The notes: generated from the sequence alone by a model not told the origin. A DNA stretch of 11,734 bases from an uncultured Kangiella sp. (GCA_946480585.1 CAMLKQ010000041.1:1-11734), one strand, 5' to 3'; shown: positions 1-8,438, counted from the stretch's first letter. Program-made: numbers and translations.

Positions 1-2095
1 TGGCGTTATCGGCATTCTGCTTCACGGTCGAAGTCAGCTCTTCCATGCTCGACGCTGTTTCTTCGAGGCTCGATGCCTGCTCTTCAGTGCGGCTCGACAG
101 ATCCGAGTTGCCGGACGCAATTTCGTTGGCGGCGGTATTGATGGTTTCGGTCGATTCCCGGATGCGGGTGACCACATCGGTGAGCTGCGCGCAGGTTTCG
201 TTGGCGGCGGCTTTCATTTCGCCAAACAGGCCGCGGTAATCCTTGCTGATCTGTTTGGTGAGATCGCCTTTCGCCATGGCCTGCAGCACGGATTGGATAT
301 CCCGCATACCGGCTTCCGAGGTTTCCAGCAGCATGTTCATGCCTTCGGCAAGCTGGCGGAAGAAACCGTCCTTGTTGTCGACCCGCAACCGGTTGCCAAA
401 TTCGCCATTGGCAGCCGCGGCGACAATGTCGGCCACTTCCTGCTCGACCGCGACTTCAAGGGTGCGGTCCTGCCACTCGACGACTGCGCCGAGCCGGGCG
501 CCGTTGGCTCCCATGATCGGATTCGCGGCTACCGTCAATGTGCGACCGCCGAGCTTGATGGTGCTGCGATAGGTGTCCTGCAACCGTGACAGCAAGCCGC
601 GTTGATGCGCCGGATTCTTGTGAAAGCGGTCGATACTGCCGCCCATGATGGTGTTGACGTCGAACTGCGGCAGCTCCTTGCGGATGTCGGCTTCGGCGCG
701 CTTGAACATGTCGAGCACCGCCTTGTTCATGTAGGTGACGTCGAAATCCGGATTCGCGATCATCACATTGGCGGTCACACTGTCGAGCGCGGTTTGCAAG
801 ATGGTGCCGCGCTTGATCTGCTCGCGAGCTTCCGACAGGTCAAAGCCAAGTCGGGTATAGAGTGAGCGGAACGCGTCGATCAACTGGCCGAATTCGTCAT
901 CGCGCAGCTTTTCAATGTTTTGATCCAGCCGGCCTTCGGAAATGTTCAGCATCTGACCGGAAATTTTGCCAATCGGCTGGACGATGCTGCGAATGGTCAG
1001 CCAGACCAACCAGAACGCGATCAGCGCAGCAGCGATCAAGACGACAATGATCAGGCTAAACGACTGGTCGTAAACCGTTTTACCATGCGTCGCATACGCC
1101 CGAATGCTTTCGATCTGGAGCGAACGCAGCTCCGCCAGCTTGGTTCGGATCTCGGTGGCAAGCGGGCCGAGCTGTTCGTTGGCTGCGGCGATGGCGCTGC
1201 TGGAGTAGGTGCCGCCGCTGGCCGTGAATGCACTGGCGACCAACTCGTCAGCCTGCTTCATCATCGGCTCCAGTCCCGCAATGATCGCGTTGTCAGCGCC
1301 GGTACGGGCGCCGCTGCGAAACGTTTGCCAATCTTTTTGCGCGCTGGCCGTGGTTTCCTTGAGGCGGGCAGCGGCCTCGTCCGGCTTCATGGTGCCGGTA
1401 CTGGCATCGCGCACAGCGGAACGAATGACCGTGCCATAGGCATTGGAAAGGTTCGCCAGGTTTTCCAGCGCGGTGACGTTTTCCAGTTCTATCTGATTCA
1501 GATCGTTCGACAGCTGGCGCAGGTTGAGCAAGGACAGGCCACCAATGATCGCCATCAAGCCCACCAGTACCGCCGAGCTGAGCGTAAGTCGGGTGCTGAT
1601 CTTGAGGTCCTTCAAGGTACTACGCAGCCTTGCAACGACGCCGGTGCCGACAATCTTGCCTTCACGGATCGCAAGGCCGGCGGCCTTGCCGTTGCGAAAA
1701 TCAGCGTAGATTTTTTCGATCTGGCTGACCGCGGCCCGATCCGGTTTGCTGCGCACCGAGAGGTAGCCCACCACACTGCCGTTCTCCCAGATGGGCGTGG
1801 CGTTGGCGAGCACCCAGTAGTGATCGCCGTGCTTGGTGCGGTTCTTGACGTAACCGGTCCACGGTTTACCGCTTTTGAGCGTGCGCCAGAAATCTTCGAA
1901 CGCTTCTTTCGGCATGTCGGGATGGCGGATGATGTTGTGTGGCTGGCCAATCAATTCGGCTTCGGTGAAATCGGCGATCTCGCAGAAGTACGGGTTGATA
2001 TAGGTGATCAAGCCCTTCAGATCGGTTTTCGAGACGATGAACTCGCCATCGCGCATGGGGCGCTCGACGCCGGTCACCGGGCTGTTGATACGCAT
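1..2095 (-). CDS. PAS-4HB-HAMP-PAS chemoreceptor, Aer/Aer2 hybrid (3' end beyond window)
   Basis: Membrane chemoreceptor (methyl-accepting protein) expected to control CheA through CheW. In-window part is 698 residues and is cut by the window edge inside the signalling domain, at a typical MCP stretch (SSMEELTSTVKQN). Layout: N-terminal cytoplasmic PAS about 15-120 with RHPD at 57-60 and Trp70, the residues that bind FAD in E. coli Aer, at the same numbers; TM1 about 170-192; periplasmic helical 4HB-like region 193-346; TM2 348-368; HAMP about 369-420; second PAS about 431-547 with His492, His497 and Trp541; then HAMP-like repeats about 548-655 and the kinase-control region. The second PAS closely resembles the heme PAS of P. 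aeruginosa Aer2: His492 matches ligand His234, Trp541 matches Trp283, with the same 49-residue spacing. ATG start is preceded by AAGGAG six bases upstream. It lies 51 bases after cheW, as aer2 follows cheW in Che2 clusters. Cofactor binding is inferred. Confidence 0.93.
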   Translation of the reverse strand, partial: MRINSPVTGVERPMRDGEFIVSKTDLKGLITYINPYFCEIADFTEAELIGQPHNIIRHPDMPKEAFEDFWRTLKSGKPWTGYVKNRTKHGDHYWVLANATPIWENGSVVGYLSVRSKPDRAAVSQIEKIYADFRNGKAAGLAIREGKIVGTGVVARLRSTLKDLKISTRLTLSSAVLVGLMAIIGGLSLLNLRQLSNDLNQIELENVTALENLANLSNAYGTVIRSAVRDASTGTMKPDEAAARLKETTASAQKDWQTFRSGARTGADNAIIAGLEPMMKQADELVASAFTASGGTYSSSAIAAANEQLGPLATEIRTKLAELRSLQIESIRAYATHGKTVYDQSFSLIIVVLIAAALIAFWLVWLTIRSIVQPIGKISGQMLNISEGRLDQNIEKLRDDEFGQLIDAFRSLYTRLGFDLSEAREQIKRGTILQTALDSVTANVMIANPDFDVTYMNKAVLDMFKRAEADIRKELPQFDVNTIMGGSIDRFHKNPAHQRGLLSRLQDTYRSTIKLGGRTLTVAANPIMGANGARLGAVVEWQDRTLEVAVEQEVADIVAAAANGEFGNRLRVDNKDGFFRQLAEGMNMLLETSEAGMRDIQSVLQAMAKGDLTKQISKDYRGLFGEMKAAANETCAQLTDVVTRIRESTETINTAANEIASGNSDLSSRTEEQASSLEETASSMEELTSTVKQNADNA

Positions 2096-2146
2096 GGTTG
2101 GCTCCTTGATTCCCTTGAGTTTGCCGCGACTGCGATGGGGCGGTGT

Positions 2147-2623
2147 TCAGTTGTCTTTCATGTCATCGAACAGCGCCATGTCGGCGCTGACCAATAATCC
2201 TTCGATGTCCAGCAGGATGATCATCCGCTTGTCGACCGTGCCGAGACCGGAGATGTAGCCGGTGTCGATGGCCGAGGTGAATTGCGGCGCCGGTTTGATC
2301 TGATCCGGCACCAGCGTCAGCACGTCGGACACGCCATCGACCACAATGCCAACCACACGCTGGTTGACGTTGAGCACAATGACAACGGTGAACTGATCGT
2401 AAGTGGCCTCGCCGACGGCAAAGCGGATGCGCAGATCGACGATGGGAACAATGGTGCCGCGCAGGTTGATCACACCTTTGATAAAGGCCGGGGCATTGGC
2501 GATATGAGTGGTGGTCTCGTAGCCACGGATTTCCTGCACTTTCAGGATGTCGATGCCGTACTCCTCGGCGCCGAGCGTGAAGGTCAGGATCTCCTGACCG
2601 GTGGCCGTGCTGGTGGCTGTCAT
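2147..2623 (-). CDS. cheW: Chemotaxis coupling protein CheW
   Basis: Scaffold protein that links chemoreceptors to the CheA kinase at the inner face of the membrane. It has 158 residues, the normal CheW length, and is a single CheW/SH3-like domain: EILTFTLG opens the fold, VQEI lies at 29-32, and the conserved receptor-contact segment NLRG at 53-56 (Arg55 matches E. coli Arg62) is followed by IVPIVDLR. Its ATG overlaps the cheA stop codon in an ATGA arrangement, implying translational coupling, with GAGG six bases upstream. The next gene is a chemoreceptor, so this CheW probably serves that receptor and the adjacent CheA. Nothing unusual in the sequence. Confidence 0.96.
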   Translation of the reverse strand: MTATSTATGQEILTFTLGAEEYGIDILKVQEIRGYETTTHIANAPAFIKGVINLRGTIVPIVDLRIRFAVGEATYDQFTVVIVLNVNQRVVGIVVDGVSDVLTLVPDQIKPAPQFTSAIDTGYISGLGTVDKRMIILLDIEGLLVSADMALFDDMKDN

Positions 2624-4788
2624 GCGGCGCCTCGTTGGGCTGCGGGCGCTGTGGCAAGACTGGGCTTGCCGTAGCGCTGGATCAGTTGTTCAACGTTGAG
2701 GATCAACGCCACCCGGCCGTCACCCATGATGGTGGCACCCGCGACGCTGTCGACCTTGCGGTAATTGCTTTCCAGACTTTTGATCACCACTTGTTGCTGG
2801 CCGAGCAGTTCGTCGACCAGCAAGGCGATGCGACCGCCTTCATTTTCCAGCACCACGAGCAAGCCTTCGGTCGGGTTGTGGTATTTCGGCGTGATGGCCA
2901 TGTGCTGGTGCAGCGCGCACAACGGAATGTAATCGTCTCGCACCATCACCACTTGCCCGCTGCCGGTGATGCTGCGAATGTCTTCGGCGCGCGGCTGCAG
3001 CGACTCGCTGATAAACACCAGCGGCAGCACATAACGTTCGCTGCCGACCGCGACCACCATGCCGTCGAGAATTGCCAGTGTCAGTGGCAACCGGATGCTG
3101 ATGGTGCTGCCTTGCCCTTGTACCGACTGGATCTCGACCCGGCCGCCGATGTCCTGGATATTGCGCTTGACCACGTCCATGCCAACACCGCGACCGCTGA
3201 CATCGGTGACCTGATCCGCAGTGGAGAATCCGGGCGCGAAAATCAGCTGCCAGACATCGGCGTCGCTCATGTCGTCGCTCACCGGCAAGCCGCGTTCACG
3301 TGCTTTCGCGAGGATCTTGTCGCGCCGCAAGCCGCCGCCATCGTCGCTCACTTCGATCACGATGCTGCCGCTGCGCTGGAACGCCGACAGCCGGATTGTG
3401 CCTTTTTCCGGTTTGCCAAGTGCTTGCCGCTGCGCCGGCATTTCAATGCCGTGATCGATGCTGTTGCGCACCAGATGGGTGAGCGGATCGGCGAGCTTTT
3501 CGATGAGGCCTTTATCGAGCTCGGTGGTTTCACCTTCGATGACCAGCTCCACCTGCTTGCTGAGTTTCTGGGCGAGGTCGCGCACCACGCGCGGGAAACG
3601 GTTGAAGATGAATGACACCGGCATCATCCGGATCGACATCACCGCTTCCTGCAAATCGCGGGTGTTGCGCTCCAGCGTTTTCATCCGGTCGTTCAGGCGT
3701 TCGCTGTTGCCGCTGGCGAGTTCACTGGCGGTTTGCGCCAGCATGGATTGGGTGATCACCAGTTCACCGACCAGATTGATGATCTGATCAATTTTTTCGG
3801 TGTTGACCCGGATGGTGGTCGACTCCGCCAGTGCCGGGTCACCCTTGCGGGCTGGTGCCGGGGTTGGCGGGGCTGTCGTCGTCGGCGGCGCAGCCGTGGA
3901 CGGCGTGCCTGATGGTGCTGCTGCCGGCGTCGGCGCGGCCGCAACAGGCGGCGCTGTCACGGGCGATGTTGCCAGCGGCTCACTGCCTGCGAACACGCCA
4001 TTGACGTAGTCTTCCATCAAGGTTTCACCCGGATGCGACGCGCTTTTCGCTGCTGTTGCCGATGCGGGTTGCCGAGCCGGTTTTGATGCCGGTTCGGACG
4101 CAGGTTTGGTCTTGGCTTTCGATGCCGATTTCGATGCGGCGGGTTGCGTTGACGTGTCTGGCGTAGCTTGGTTCGGCGGAGGAGAAGAGCTGCCGGGGGC
4201 TGGATCGGTGAAGAAGCCGTAATCGGTTTCGGTTGCCGACGCCGCTGGCGGTGCGAGCGTATCGAAGAATCCGTAATCGGACTCGGCAGCGGTCGTTGGC
4301 GTGGCGGGCTCCGTGAAAAAACCGTAACTGTCTTCGCTTGCTGGTGTCACCGGTTCGGCAAACAGCCCATACGCGGTTTCCTGTTTGGCACTGACAGCCG
4401 GCGCATTGATGAACCGCTCCAGCTGTTCGCACATGGCATTGGCGGCGCTCATGTCCGGTTGGCCGCCGGCTTTGTAGGTGGCTGCAATGTCTTTCAGACA
4501 ATCGGTCGCGGCCAGAAAGGTGTCGACCATGCCCGGTTGCAAAGACATGACCCCGGTGCGCAGTTTGTCGAGCAGGTTTTCCAGCACGTGGGTGACGCTG
4601 GTCAGCGCCTGAAACCCGAAGACACCGGCGCTGCCTTTGATGGAGTGGGCGGCGCGAAAGATGCTGTTTAGTTGGTCGGCGTCCGGCGTGCTGCTGTCGA
4701 GCGCGAGCAGCAAATGCTCCATCTCGGCCAGATGTTCTGCCGTTTCTTCAAAGAAGACTCCGGTGAACTGCGACAGATCGATATTCAC
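2620..4788 (-). CDS. cheA: Chemotaxis histidine kinase CheA, linker with YGFF repeats and no evident P2 domain
   Basis: Receptor-coupled kinase that phosphorylates its own Hpt histidine and passes the phosphate to CheY. It has 722 residues. P1/Hpt about 1-125 with phospho-acceptor His48 in [10 protein letters not shown]; a long low-complexity Ala/Pro/Ser/Lys linker about 128-320; P3 dimerisation about 320-385; P4 kinase domain with N box [12 protein letters not shown] 438-449, G1 box DDGGG 482-486, F box APGFSTA 518-524 and G2 box GRGVGMDVV 532-540; P5 CheW-like domain about 570-705. All catalytic boxes are intact. The position normally held by the folded P2 (CheY-binding) domain is low-complexity and carries four YG[FL]F motifs at 140-143, 155-158, 172-175 and 190-193. 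Start is GTG with AAGGA six bases upstream. It follows cheY by 17 bases and overlaps cheW by four. Confidence 0.96.
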   Translation of the reverse strand: MNIDLSQFTGVFFEETAEHLAEMEHLLLALDSSTPDADQLNSIFRAAHSIKGSAGVFGFQALTSVTHVLENLLDKLRTGVMSLQPGMVDTFLAATDCLKDIAATYKAGGQPDMSAANAMCEQLERFINAPAVSAKQETAYGLFAEPVTPASEDSYGFFTEPATPTTAAESDYGFFDTLAPPAASATETDYGFFTDPAPGSSSPPPNQATPDTSTQPAASKSASKAKTKPASEPASKPARQPASATAAKSASHPGETLMEDYVNGVFAGSEPLATSPVTAPPVAAAPTPAAAPSGTPSTAAPPTTTAPPTPAPARKGDPALAESTTIRVNTEKIDQIINLVGELVITQSMLAQTASELASGNSERLNDRMKTLERNTRDLQEAVMSIRMMPVSFIFNRFPRVVRDLAQKLSKQVELVIEGETTELDKGLIEKLADPLTHLVRNSIDHGIEMPAQRQALGKPEKGTIRLSAFQRSGSIVIEVSDDGGGLRRDKILAKARERGLPVSDDMSDADVWQLIFAPGFSTADQVTDVSGRGVGMDVVKRNIQDIGGRVEIQSVQGQGSTISIRLPLTLAILDGMVVAVGSERYVLPLVFISESLQPRAEDIRSITGSGQVVMVRDDYIPLCALHQHMAITPKYHNPTEGLLVVLENEGGRIALLVDELLGQQQVVIKSLESNYRKVDSVAGATIMGDGRVALILNVEQLIQRYGKPSLATAPAAQRGAA
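4210..4371 (-). repeat. Four degenerate YG[FL]F repeats in the CheA linker
   Basis: Within cheA, codons 140-193 encode YGLF, YGFF, YGFF and YGFF, each preceded by an acidic or polar residue (T-A, D-S, S-D, T-D before Y-G) and followed closely by an acidic or Thr residue and then Pro. The Tyr positions are 140, 155, 172 and 190, so spacing is 15, 17 and 18 residues. Flanking sequence is Ala/Thr/Pro-rich. The array looks like a set of short linear binding motifs on a disordered tether; docking of CheY is a guess. Confidence 0.8.
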
Positions 4789-4805
4789 AGCGCATCCTTG
4801 CGGTG

Positions 4806-5168
4806 TCAGGGCATGACTTTCTTGACGACTTCCAGCAACTTGTTCGGATCAAACGGTTTGACCATCCAGCCGGTAGCACCGGCGGCACGTCCTGCCATCT
4901 TCATCTGATCGCTGGCCTCGGTGGTCAGCACCAGAATCGGCGTGCTGCTGTAGGCCGGCAACGCGCGCAAGGATTTGATCAAAGTCAGGCCGTCCATGTT
5001 GGGCATGTTCTGGTCCGTGAACACGCAATCGAACCGGCCCGTCTTGGCTTTGTTGAGCCCGTCCGCGCCATCGACCGCTTCCGTGACCTGATAACCGGCG
5101 GTTTTCAGCGTGAACGCCACCATCTGCCGAATGGAGGCAGAGTCATCGACAATCAGAATGTGTTTCAT
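4806..5168 (-). CDS. cheY: Single-domain chemotaxis response regulator CheY
   Basis: Diffusible receiver protein phosphorylated by CheA. At 120 residues it is a REC domain alone, with no output domain. Acidic pocket Asp8-Asp9, phospho-acceptor Asp52 in the DQNMPNMDG context, Thr82 (LTTEAS) and Lys104 (KPF) are all present. The TDQNMP and GATGWMVKPF segments are typical of the CheY encoded next to cheA in Che2/cluster III type operons rather than of the flagellar-motor CheY beside cheZ, so the downstream target may not be the flagellar motor. Spacing to cheA is 17 bases, indicating one operon. The ATG at 5168 has no clear Shine-Dalgarno sequence just upstream, which is odd for a protein usually needed in quantity. 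Confidence 0.95.
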   Translation of the reverse strand: MKHILIVDDSASIRQMVAFTLKTAGYQVTEAVDGADGLNKAKTGRFDCVFTDQNMPNMDGLTLIKSLRALPAYSSTPILVLTTEASDQMKMAGRAAGATGWMVKPFDPNKLLEVVKKVMP

Positions 5169-5244
5169 CTTGGAGATTACTCGCAGCGCAGAGCGACGGC
5201 AGGCCCATAGGGTGAGGCGTCATCAATGGGACCGTCGTTCCCAA

Positions 5245-5272
5245 AGCGTAGCTGGCGTTTTCTGTGGGTCAA
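5245..5272 (-). promoter_or_regulatory. Weak candidate sigma70-type promoter for cheY-cheA-cheW
   Basis: In the 125-base gap between the REC-PP2C regulator and cheY, the minus strand has TTGACC (5267-5272) and TACGCT (5245-5250) separated by 16 bases. The -35 box matches five of six consensus positions; the -10 box matches only three. I see no sigma28-type TAAA-N15-GCCGATAA and no terminator hairpin with a T tract here, so read-through from upstream is equally possible. Confidence 0.2.
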
Positions 5273-5293
5273 ACGTAAGTGCAACAAAAGGAT

Positions 5294-6976
5294 TCACAAG
5301 CGCAGACTGACCTCGACCCGATTGCCCGCGCCGGAAAACGCCAAGGTCTCGGACAACTCGCGTACCAGCAGTAAACCGCGGCCATGTTGCGTTGCGCCGT
5401 GTTGCAACTGCGCCAGCACCGCGGCGTGATCGAAGCCAGTACCGCTGTCACTGACAGTGATATGCGCGACCGCGCCGTGACTGTTGTTTTGCAGTGCAAC
5501 ATCGATATCCAGCGAGGCGGACTGCAATTGACTGAGCCGGTACAGGCGTTCTTCGACATAACGAATGAAGCCTTCCGACCCTGCCTTGAGTTGGCTGTCC
5601 AGCCGCAGGATGCCGTGGTCAATGGCGTTGCTGATCAGCTCGGCCATGACCGTGTGAATGCGTGAACACTGATACTCGCTGACGCCAGCCTTGCGGCACC
5701 ATTCGACAATGGTCGGTAGCACATCCAACTGACCGATCAACTGGTCTCGCAAACGCAGGCTGAGCGCACTGTCCGCCAGCAGACTGCTGCGCGGGTTGGC
5801 GTTGCTGTCGGTCTGGTCACCATTGGCGCTGGCGAGATGGCAGAGAATCACTGCCACGTCATCGTTCGGTGTGGGTTTTTGCACATGGGCCTGCAAAAGC
5901 GCCTGTATGTCCTGCATGGCGAGATCGCGGCCGCGGGTCAGCAACAACTCGGCAAACGGTTCATAGCCGATGCGCTTGCCGTGGAAATCTTCGGCATCGG
6001 TCACGCCATCGGAAAACAGCAGCAACACATCACTGGTTTCATAAGGGAAACTTTCGACATCGGAGTCAAACGCATGGTCCGCGTTCAAGCCAAGCGCGAC
6101 GTGGCGTGAGCTGATGGGCAGCAGGCAAGTCTCCTTGCCACGAAAGAGATAACCCGTCGGCATGCCGCCGTTCCAGGCATGCACGCATTTTCGGTGCGGA
6201 TCAATCTCCACCAGGCAGGCGGCAACGAAGCGATAAATCGGCGTGAAGCGGCGCACTTGCGCATTCATTTCGCGGACGATGTTGCTGATGTGATGACCCT
6301 TCCGGCTCATCGCATGAAAAACCTGTGTCACCGGGATGAGGCCGATGGCGGCGGACAAACCATGGCCGGTGGCATCGGCGAGCAACAAATAGTGATGGCC
6401 ATTGCTGCCGACACCGGTACAGATGATGTCGCCGCTGAACTTGCTGGCTGGCCACAGCCAGTTGGCGCAGCCTTCCGCGGACGAGGCATTGGCGGCAGTC
6501 AGGCGGCTGTAAAGATAGTGCGCGGCGTCTGCTTCGGCAGCATCTTCATTGATGTGTCGTTGCAGTTGTTCGTTTTGCCGGTGGATTTGCCGGTGCAGCA
6601 GCGCCGTGCGCGACATGGCGCTGATTTTGGCTTCGAGGATCGACAGATCAAATGGCTTGGTGATGAAGTCGTCGCCGCCGGACAGCAGGCAGTTCCGTTG
6701 AATCTCGACATCATCGTGGGCGCTGAGAAACAGGATGGGTAGCCAGTTCTTCTGGTGCTCGCGGATCTGTTTGACCAATGCAATGCCGGTCATGTCAGGC
6801 AGGTCGTAATCCACCAGCACCACGTCCACTGCGTTGCCCGCAAAAACCTGCAGGGCCTCTCTTCCGGTGCTTGCGGTCAGGGCGTCGTGGCCGGCGCTAG
6901 CGATAAAACTGGCGACCAGTGCCTGTTGCAATGGGTCATCCTCGACGGCGAGGATTTTCAGCACCATGGCACGCAC
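5294..6976 (-). CDS. HsbR/CrsR-like response regulator: REC, PP2C phosphatase and anti-sigma-type kinase domains
   Basis: Three-domain partner-switch regulator of 560 residues. REC 5-120: acidic pocket Asp13-Asp14, phospho-acceptor Asp56, Ser85, Lys107. A coiled stretch follows (about 121-160). PP2C/SpoIIE-type serine phosphatase about 165-382 with metal-site motifs SGD 181-183, DATGHG 201-206, FSDGVTD 321-327 and NDD 371-373. RsbW-type HATPase about 402-560 with ELISNAIDHG 446-455, DSGTGFD 510-516 and HGRGLLLVREL 531-541, plus the GSEGFIRYVEERL segment between boxes that I associate with HsbR-like proteins. Known relatives (P. aeruginosa HsbR, Shewanella CrsR) dephosphorylate or phosphorylate the adjacent STAS protein according to REC phosphorylation. 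Here the STAS gene ends directly before this GTG. An ATG at 6967 (MVLKILAVEDD) is an equally plausible start; neither has a strong ribosome binding site. Function is from family knowledge. Confidence 0.92.
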   Translation of the reverse strand: MRAMVLKILAVEDDPLQQALVASFIASAGHDALTASTGREALQVFAGNAVDVVLVDYDLPDMTGIALVKQIREHQKNWLPILFLSAHDDVEIQRNCLLSGGDDFITKPFDLSILEAKISAMSRTALLHRQIHRQNEQLQRHINEDAAEADAAHYLYSRLTAANASSAEGCANWLWPASKFSGDIICTGVGSNGHHYLLLADATGHGLSAAIGLIPVTQVFHAMSRKGHHISNIVREMNAQVRRFTPIYRFVAACLVEIDPHRKCVHAWNGGMPTGYLFRGKETCLLPISSRHVALGLNADHAFDSDVESFPYETSDVLLLFSDGVTDAEDFHGKRIGYEPFAELLLTRGRDLAMQDIQALLQAHVQKPTPNDDVAVILCHLASANGDQTDSNANPRSSLLADSALSLRLRDQLIGQLDVLPTIVEWCRKAGVSEYQCSRIHTVMAELISNAIDHGILRLDSQLKAGSEGFIRYVEERLYRLSQLQSASLDIDVALQNNSHGAVAHITVSDSGTGFDHAAVLAQLQHGATQHGRGLLLVRELSETLAFSGAGNRVEVSLRL

Positions 6977-7264
6977 TCAGTCCATTGGAAACTTGCTTTG
7001 AAAGTTGGCAACGGTCAGCAACTCCTTGGCATAACCGTGGCATTGGCTGAGCCGCACTTTCTTGCCGGCAGCTTCGGCTTTTTCCTTCAGCAGCATCAGC
7101 ATGCCGAGTGCCGAGCTGTCGATATAACTGACGTCGGCAAAGTTGACCGCGATCTCCTTGATGGCCGGATTGGCCAGCGCCGGTTCGTACAATTCCTTGA
7201 AGCGGGCAAACCAGGCAAAGTCGAATTTGCTTTGCAGGCGGATGACGGCGGTGCTGTCGGTCAT
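6977..7264 (-). CDS. STAS-domain anti-anti-sigma factor (HsbA/CrsA-like)
   Basis: Small cytosolic partner-switch protein of 95 residues, a single STAS domain. The motif YIDSSALGML at 47-56 carries the serine that is normally phosphorylated in this family; by alignment with RsbV and SpoIIAA it is Ser50, with Ser51 next to it. The preceding EIAVNFADV matches the central beta strand of the fold. The unphosphorylated form would sequester an anti-sigma factor or another target; the downstream kinase/phosphatase would set its state. Its TGA is followed with no gap by the GTG of that regulator, so the two are surely co-translated. It lies 20 bases after the small MCP. In P. aeruginosa the equivalent protein binds FlgM and HsbD; no such partner gene is in the window, so the output is unknown. 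Confidence 0.93.
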   Translation of the reverse strand: MTDSTAVIRLQSKFDFAWFARFKELYEPALANPAIKEIAVNFADVSYIDSSALGMLMLLKEKAEAAGKKVRLSQCHGYAKELLTVANFQSKFPMD

Positions 7265-7284
7265 GGCCGGGCTCTCGTGAAAGG

Positions 7285-8427
7285 TTAGAAAAGATCGACG
7301 TCGCCACTGCTCAGGTTGCGTTGGGGGACGGGCTGATGCTGATGGCGGTCGTCTTCGGCGACATTGACCGCCTGCAGCAGGGTCAGATCACGCTGCTGAC
7401 AGGCCTTGGTCACGATCTGGTTGGTGGTGGACAATTGTTCGACCCGCGCTTGCAGGCGATCGAGCAACTGCCGCGCCAGATCCTGGAATTGCAAACCGAT
7501 CACCGCCTGGCCGATGGCCTGATTCACCTCGGAGGTGATCTGCTGCAGCCGATCGGCGGCTTGCCGGTCGGCGCTGTCCAGGCTGCTGAGCCGCTGCATC
7601 ATCGTTTGCACTTTTTTCTTTGAGGTGATGGCAAACGACATGTCACGCGAGGCCAGTGAGCTGATGCTGGTTTCAACTTCATTGACCGCTTTTTCAATGT
7701 CGCCGATGACACGTCGAATTTCCTGACTGAAACCGGTCGAGCGGTTGGACAGCGCTCGCACTTCATCAGCAACCACCGCAAAGCCGCGTCCGGCCTCGCC
7801 CGCGCGGGCCGCTTCGATGGCGGCGTTGAGCGCGAGCAAATTGGTCTGGCTGGCGATGGAGTCGATGTCTTGCACGGCACGCAGGATGGCGCCCATCAGT
7901 TTGCTGATATTGCCGACCCGATCGACCAGCTGCACCGAAGCATGGCTGATGTCGACCGTGGCTTCGACAAAGACCGCCAGGGTTTGCGAGGTCTCTTCGA
8001 TGAACTGGTGAAAATCAACCGCTTCTTGCTCGTCATTGACCGCCTGATTCTGGTGGCTCAGCTGCAGCGCCAGTTCACGTTGCTGCCGCGCCATCTGTTC
8101 AAGGAGCAGAAAACTTTTGGTCAGTCGGGCGATGGCATCTTCAAGCAGCACATTCAGTTGTTGCCGGGTGGTGCTGGCATCGTCGCACTGACGCTGGCTG
8201 TGTTGGCTCACGGCCAACAGCGGCTCGAGGGAGACGGTGTTTGTGGTCTGTTCCGCGGGCACGGGCACATGCGTGGGGGAGGCGAACGCTCGCGGAAAAT
8301 TGATCAACGCCGCCGCCACACCGGCCACGCCGATGCTGAGCCAGCTGTAGCCAAGCAACCACTGGCACAGCCAACCCAGCACCACGCCAATGGCAGCGGC
8401 GAGCGTAATACGAATCGCTATCGACAA
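7285..8427 (-). CDS. Small two-TM methyl-accepting protein with CheZ-like C-terminal features
   Basis: Chemoreceptor-like protein of 380 residues without a periplasmic sensor domain. Two closely spaced hydrophobic helices (about 6-26 and 29-44) anchor it; a coiled-coil region about 60-185 leads to the MCP hairpin tip 191-230 ([20 protein letters not shown], then [11 protein letters not shown]), the CheA/CheW contact. No HAMP or PAS is visible. After the tip, the helix at 311-323 reads [13 protein letters not shown], whose FQDLxxQ matches the active-site helix of CheZ (E. coli Asp143/Gln147; here Asp316/Gln320). A polar linker 344-370 then leads to a tail ending SSGDVDLF. Start is TTG: an in-frame TGA lies 11 codons upstream, no ATG or GTG intervenes, and CGGGAG sits five bases before it. 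It heads a unit with the STAS and REC-PP2C genes. MCP identity is firm; the CheZ likeness is inference. Confidence 0.9.
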   Translation of the reverse strand: MSIAIRITLAAAIGVVLGWLCQWLLGYSWLSIGVAGVAAALINFPRAFASPTHVPVPAEQTTNTVSLEPLLAVSQHSQRQCDDASTTRQQLNVLLEDAIARLTKSFLLLEQMARQQRELALQLSHQNQAVNDEQEAVDFHQFIEETSQTLAVFVEATVDISHASVQLVDRVGNISKLMGAILRAVQDIDSIASQTNLLALNAAIEAARAGEAGRGFAVVADEVRALSNRSTGFSQEIRRVIGDIEKAVNEVETSISSLASRDMSFAITSKKKVQTMMQRLSSLDSADRQAADRLQQITSEVNQAIGQAVIGLQFQDLARQLLDRLQARVEQLSTTNQIVTKACQQRDLTLLQAVNVAEDDRHQHQPVPQRNLSSGDVDLF

Positions 8428-8432
8428 AGCGG

Positions 8433-8438
8433 CTCCCG
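8433..8438 (-). promoter_or_regulatory. Ribosome binding site deciding a TTG start
   Basis: The minus strand reads CGGGAG, then five bases, then TTG at 8427-8425. Because no ATG or GTG lies between the upstream in-frame stop and this point, the site supports TTG as the true start of the small MCP. Confidence 0.6.

Noticed and set aside
920..2197. Long plus-strand open frame of about 425 codons opposite the PAS chemoreceptor.
   Set aside because: It is fully antisense to a gene with clear PAS, HAMP and MCP motifs; its translation resembles no family and is explained by GC-biased codon use.
2635..3615. Plus-strand open frame of about 326 codons opposite cheA.
   Set aside because: Antisense to conserved kinase boxes of CheA; His/Ala/Asp-rich composition typical of a reverse-frame shadow.
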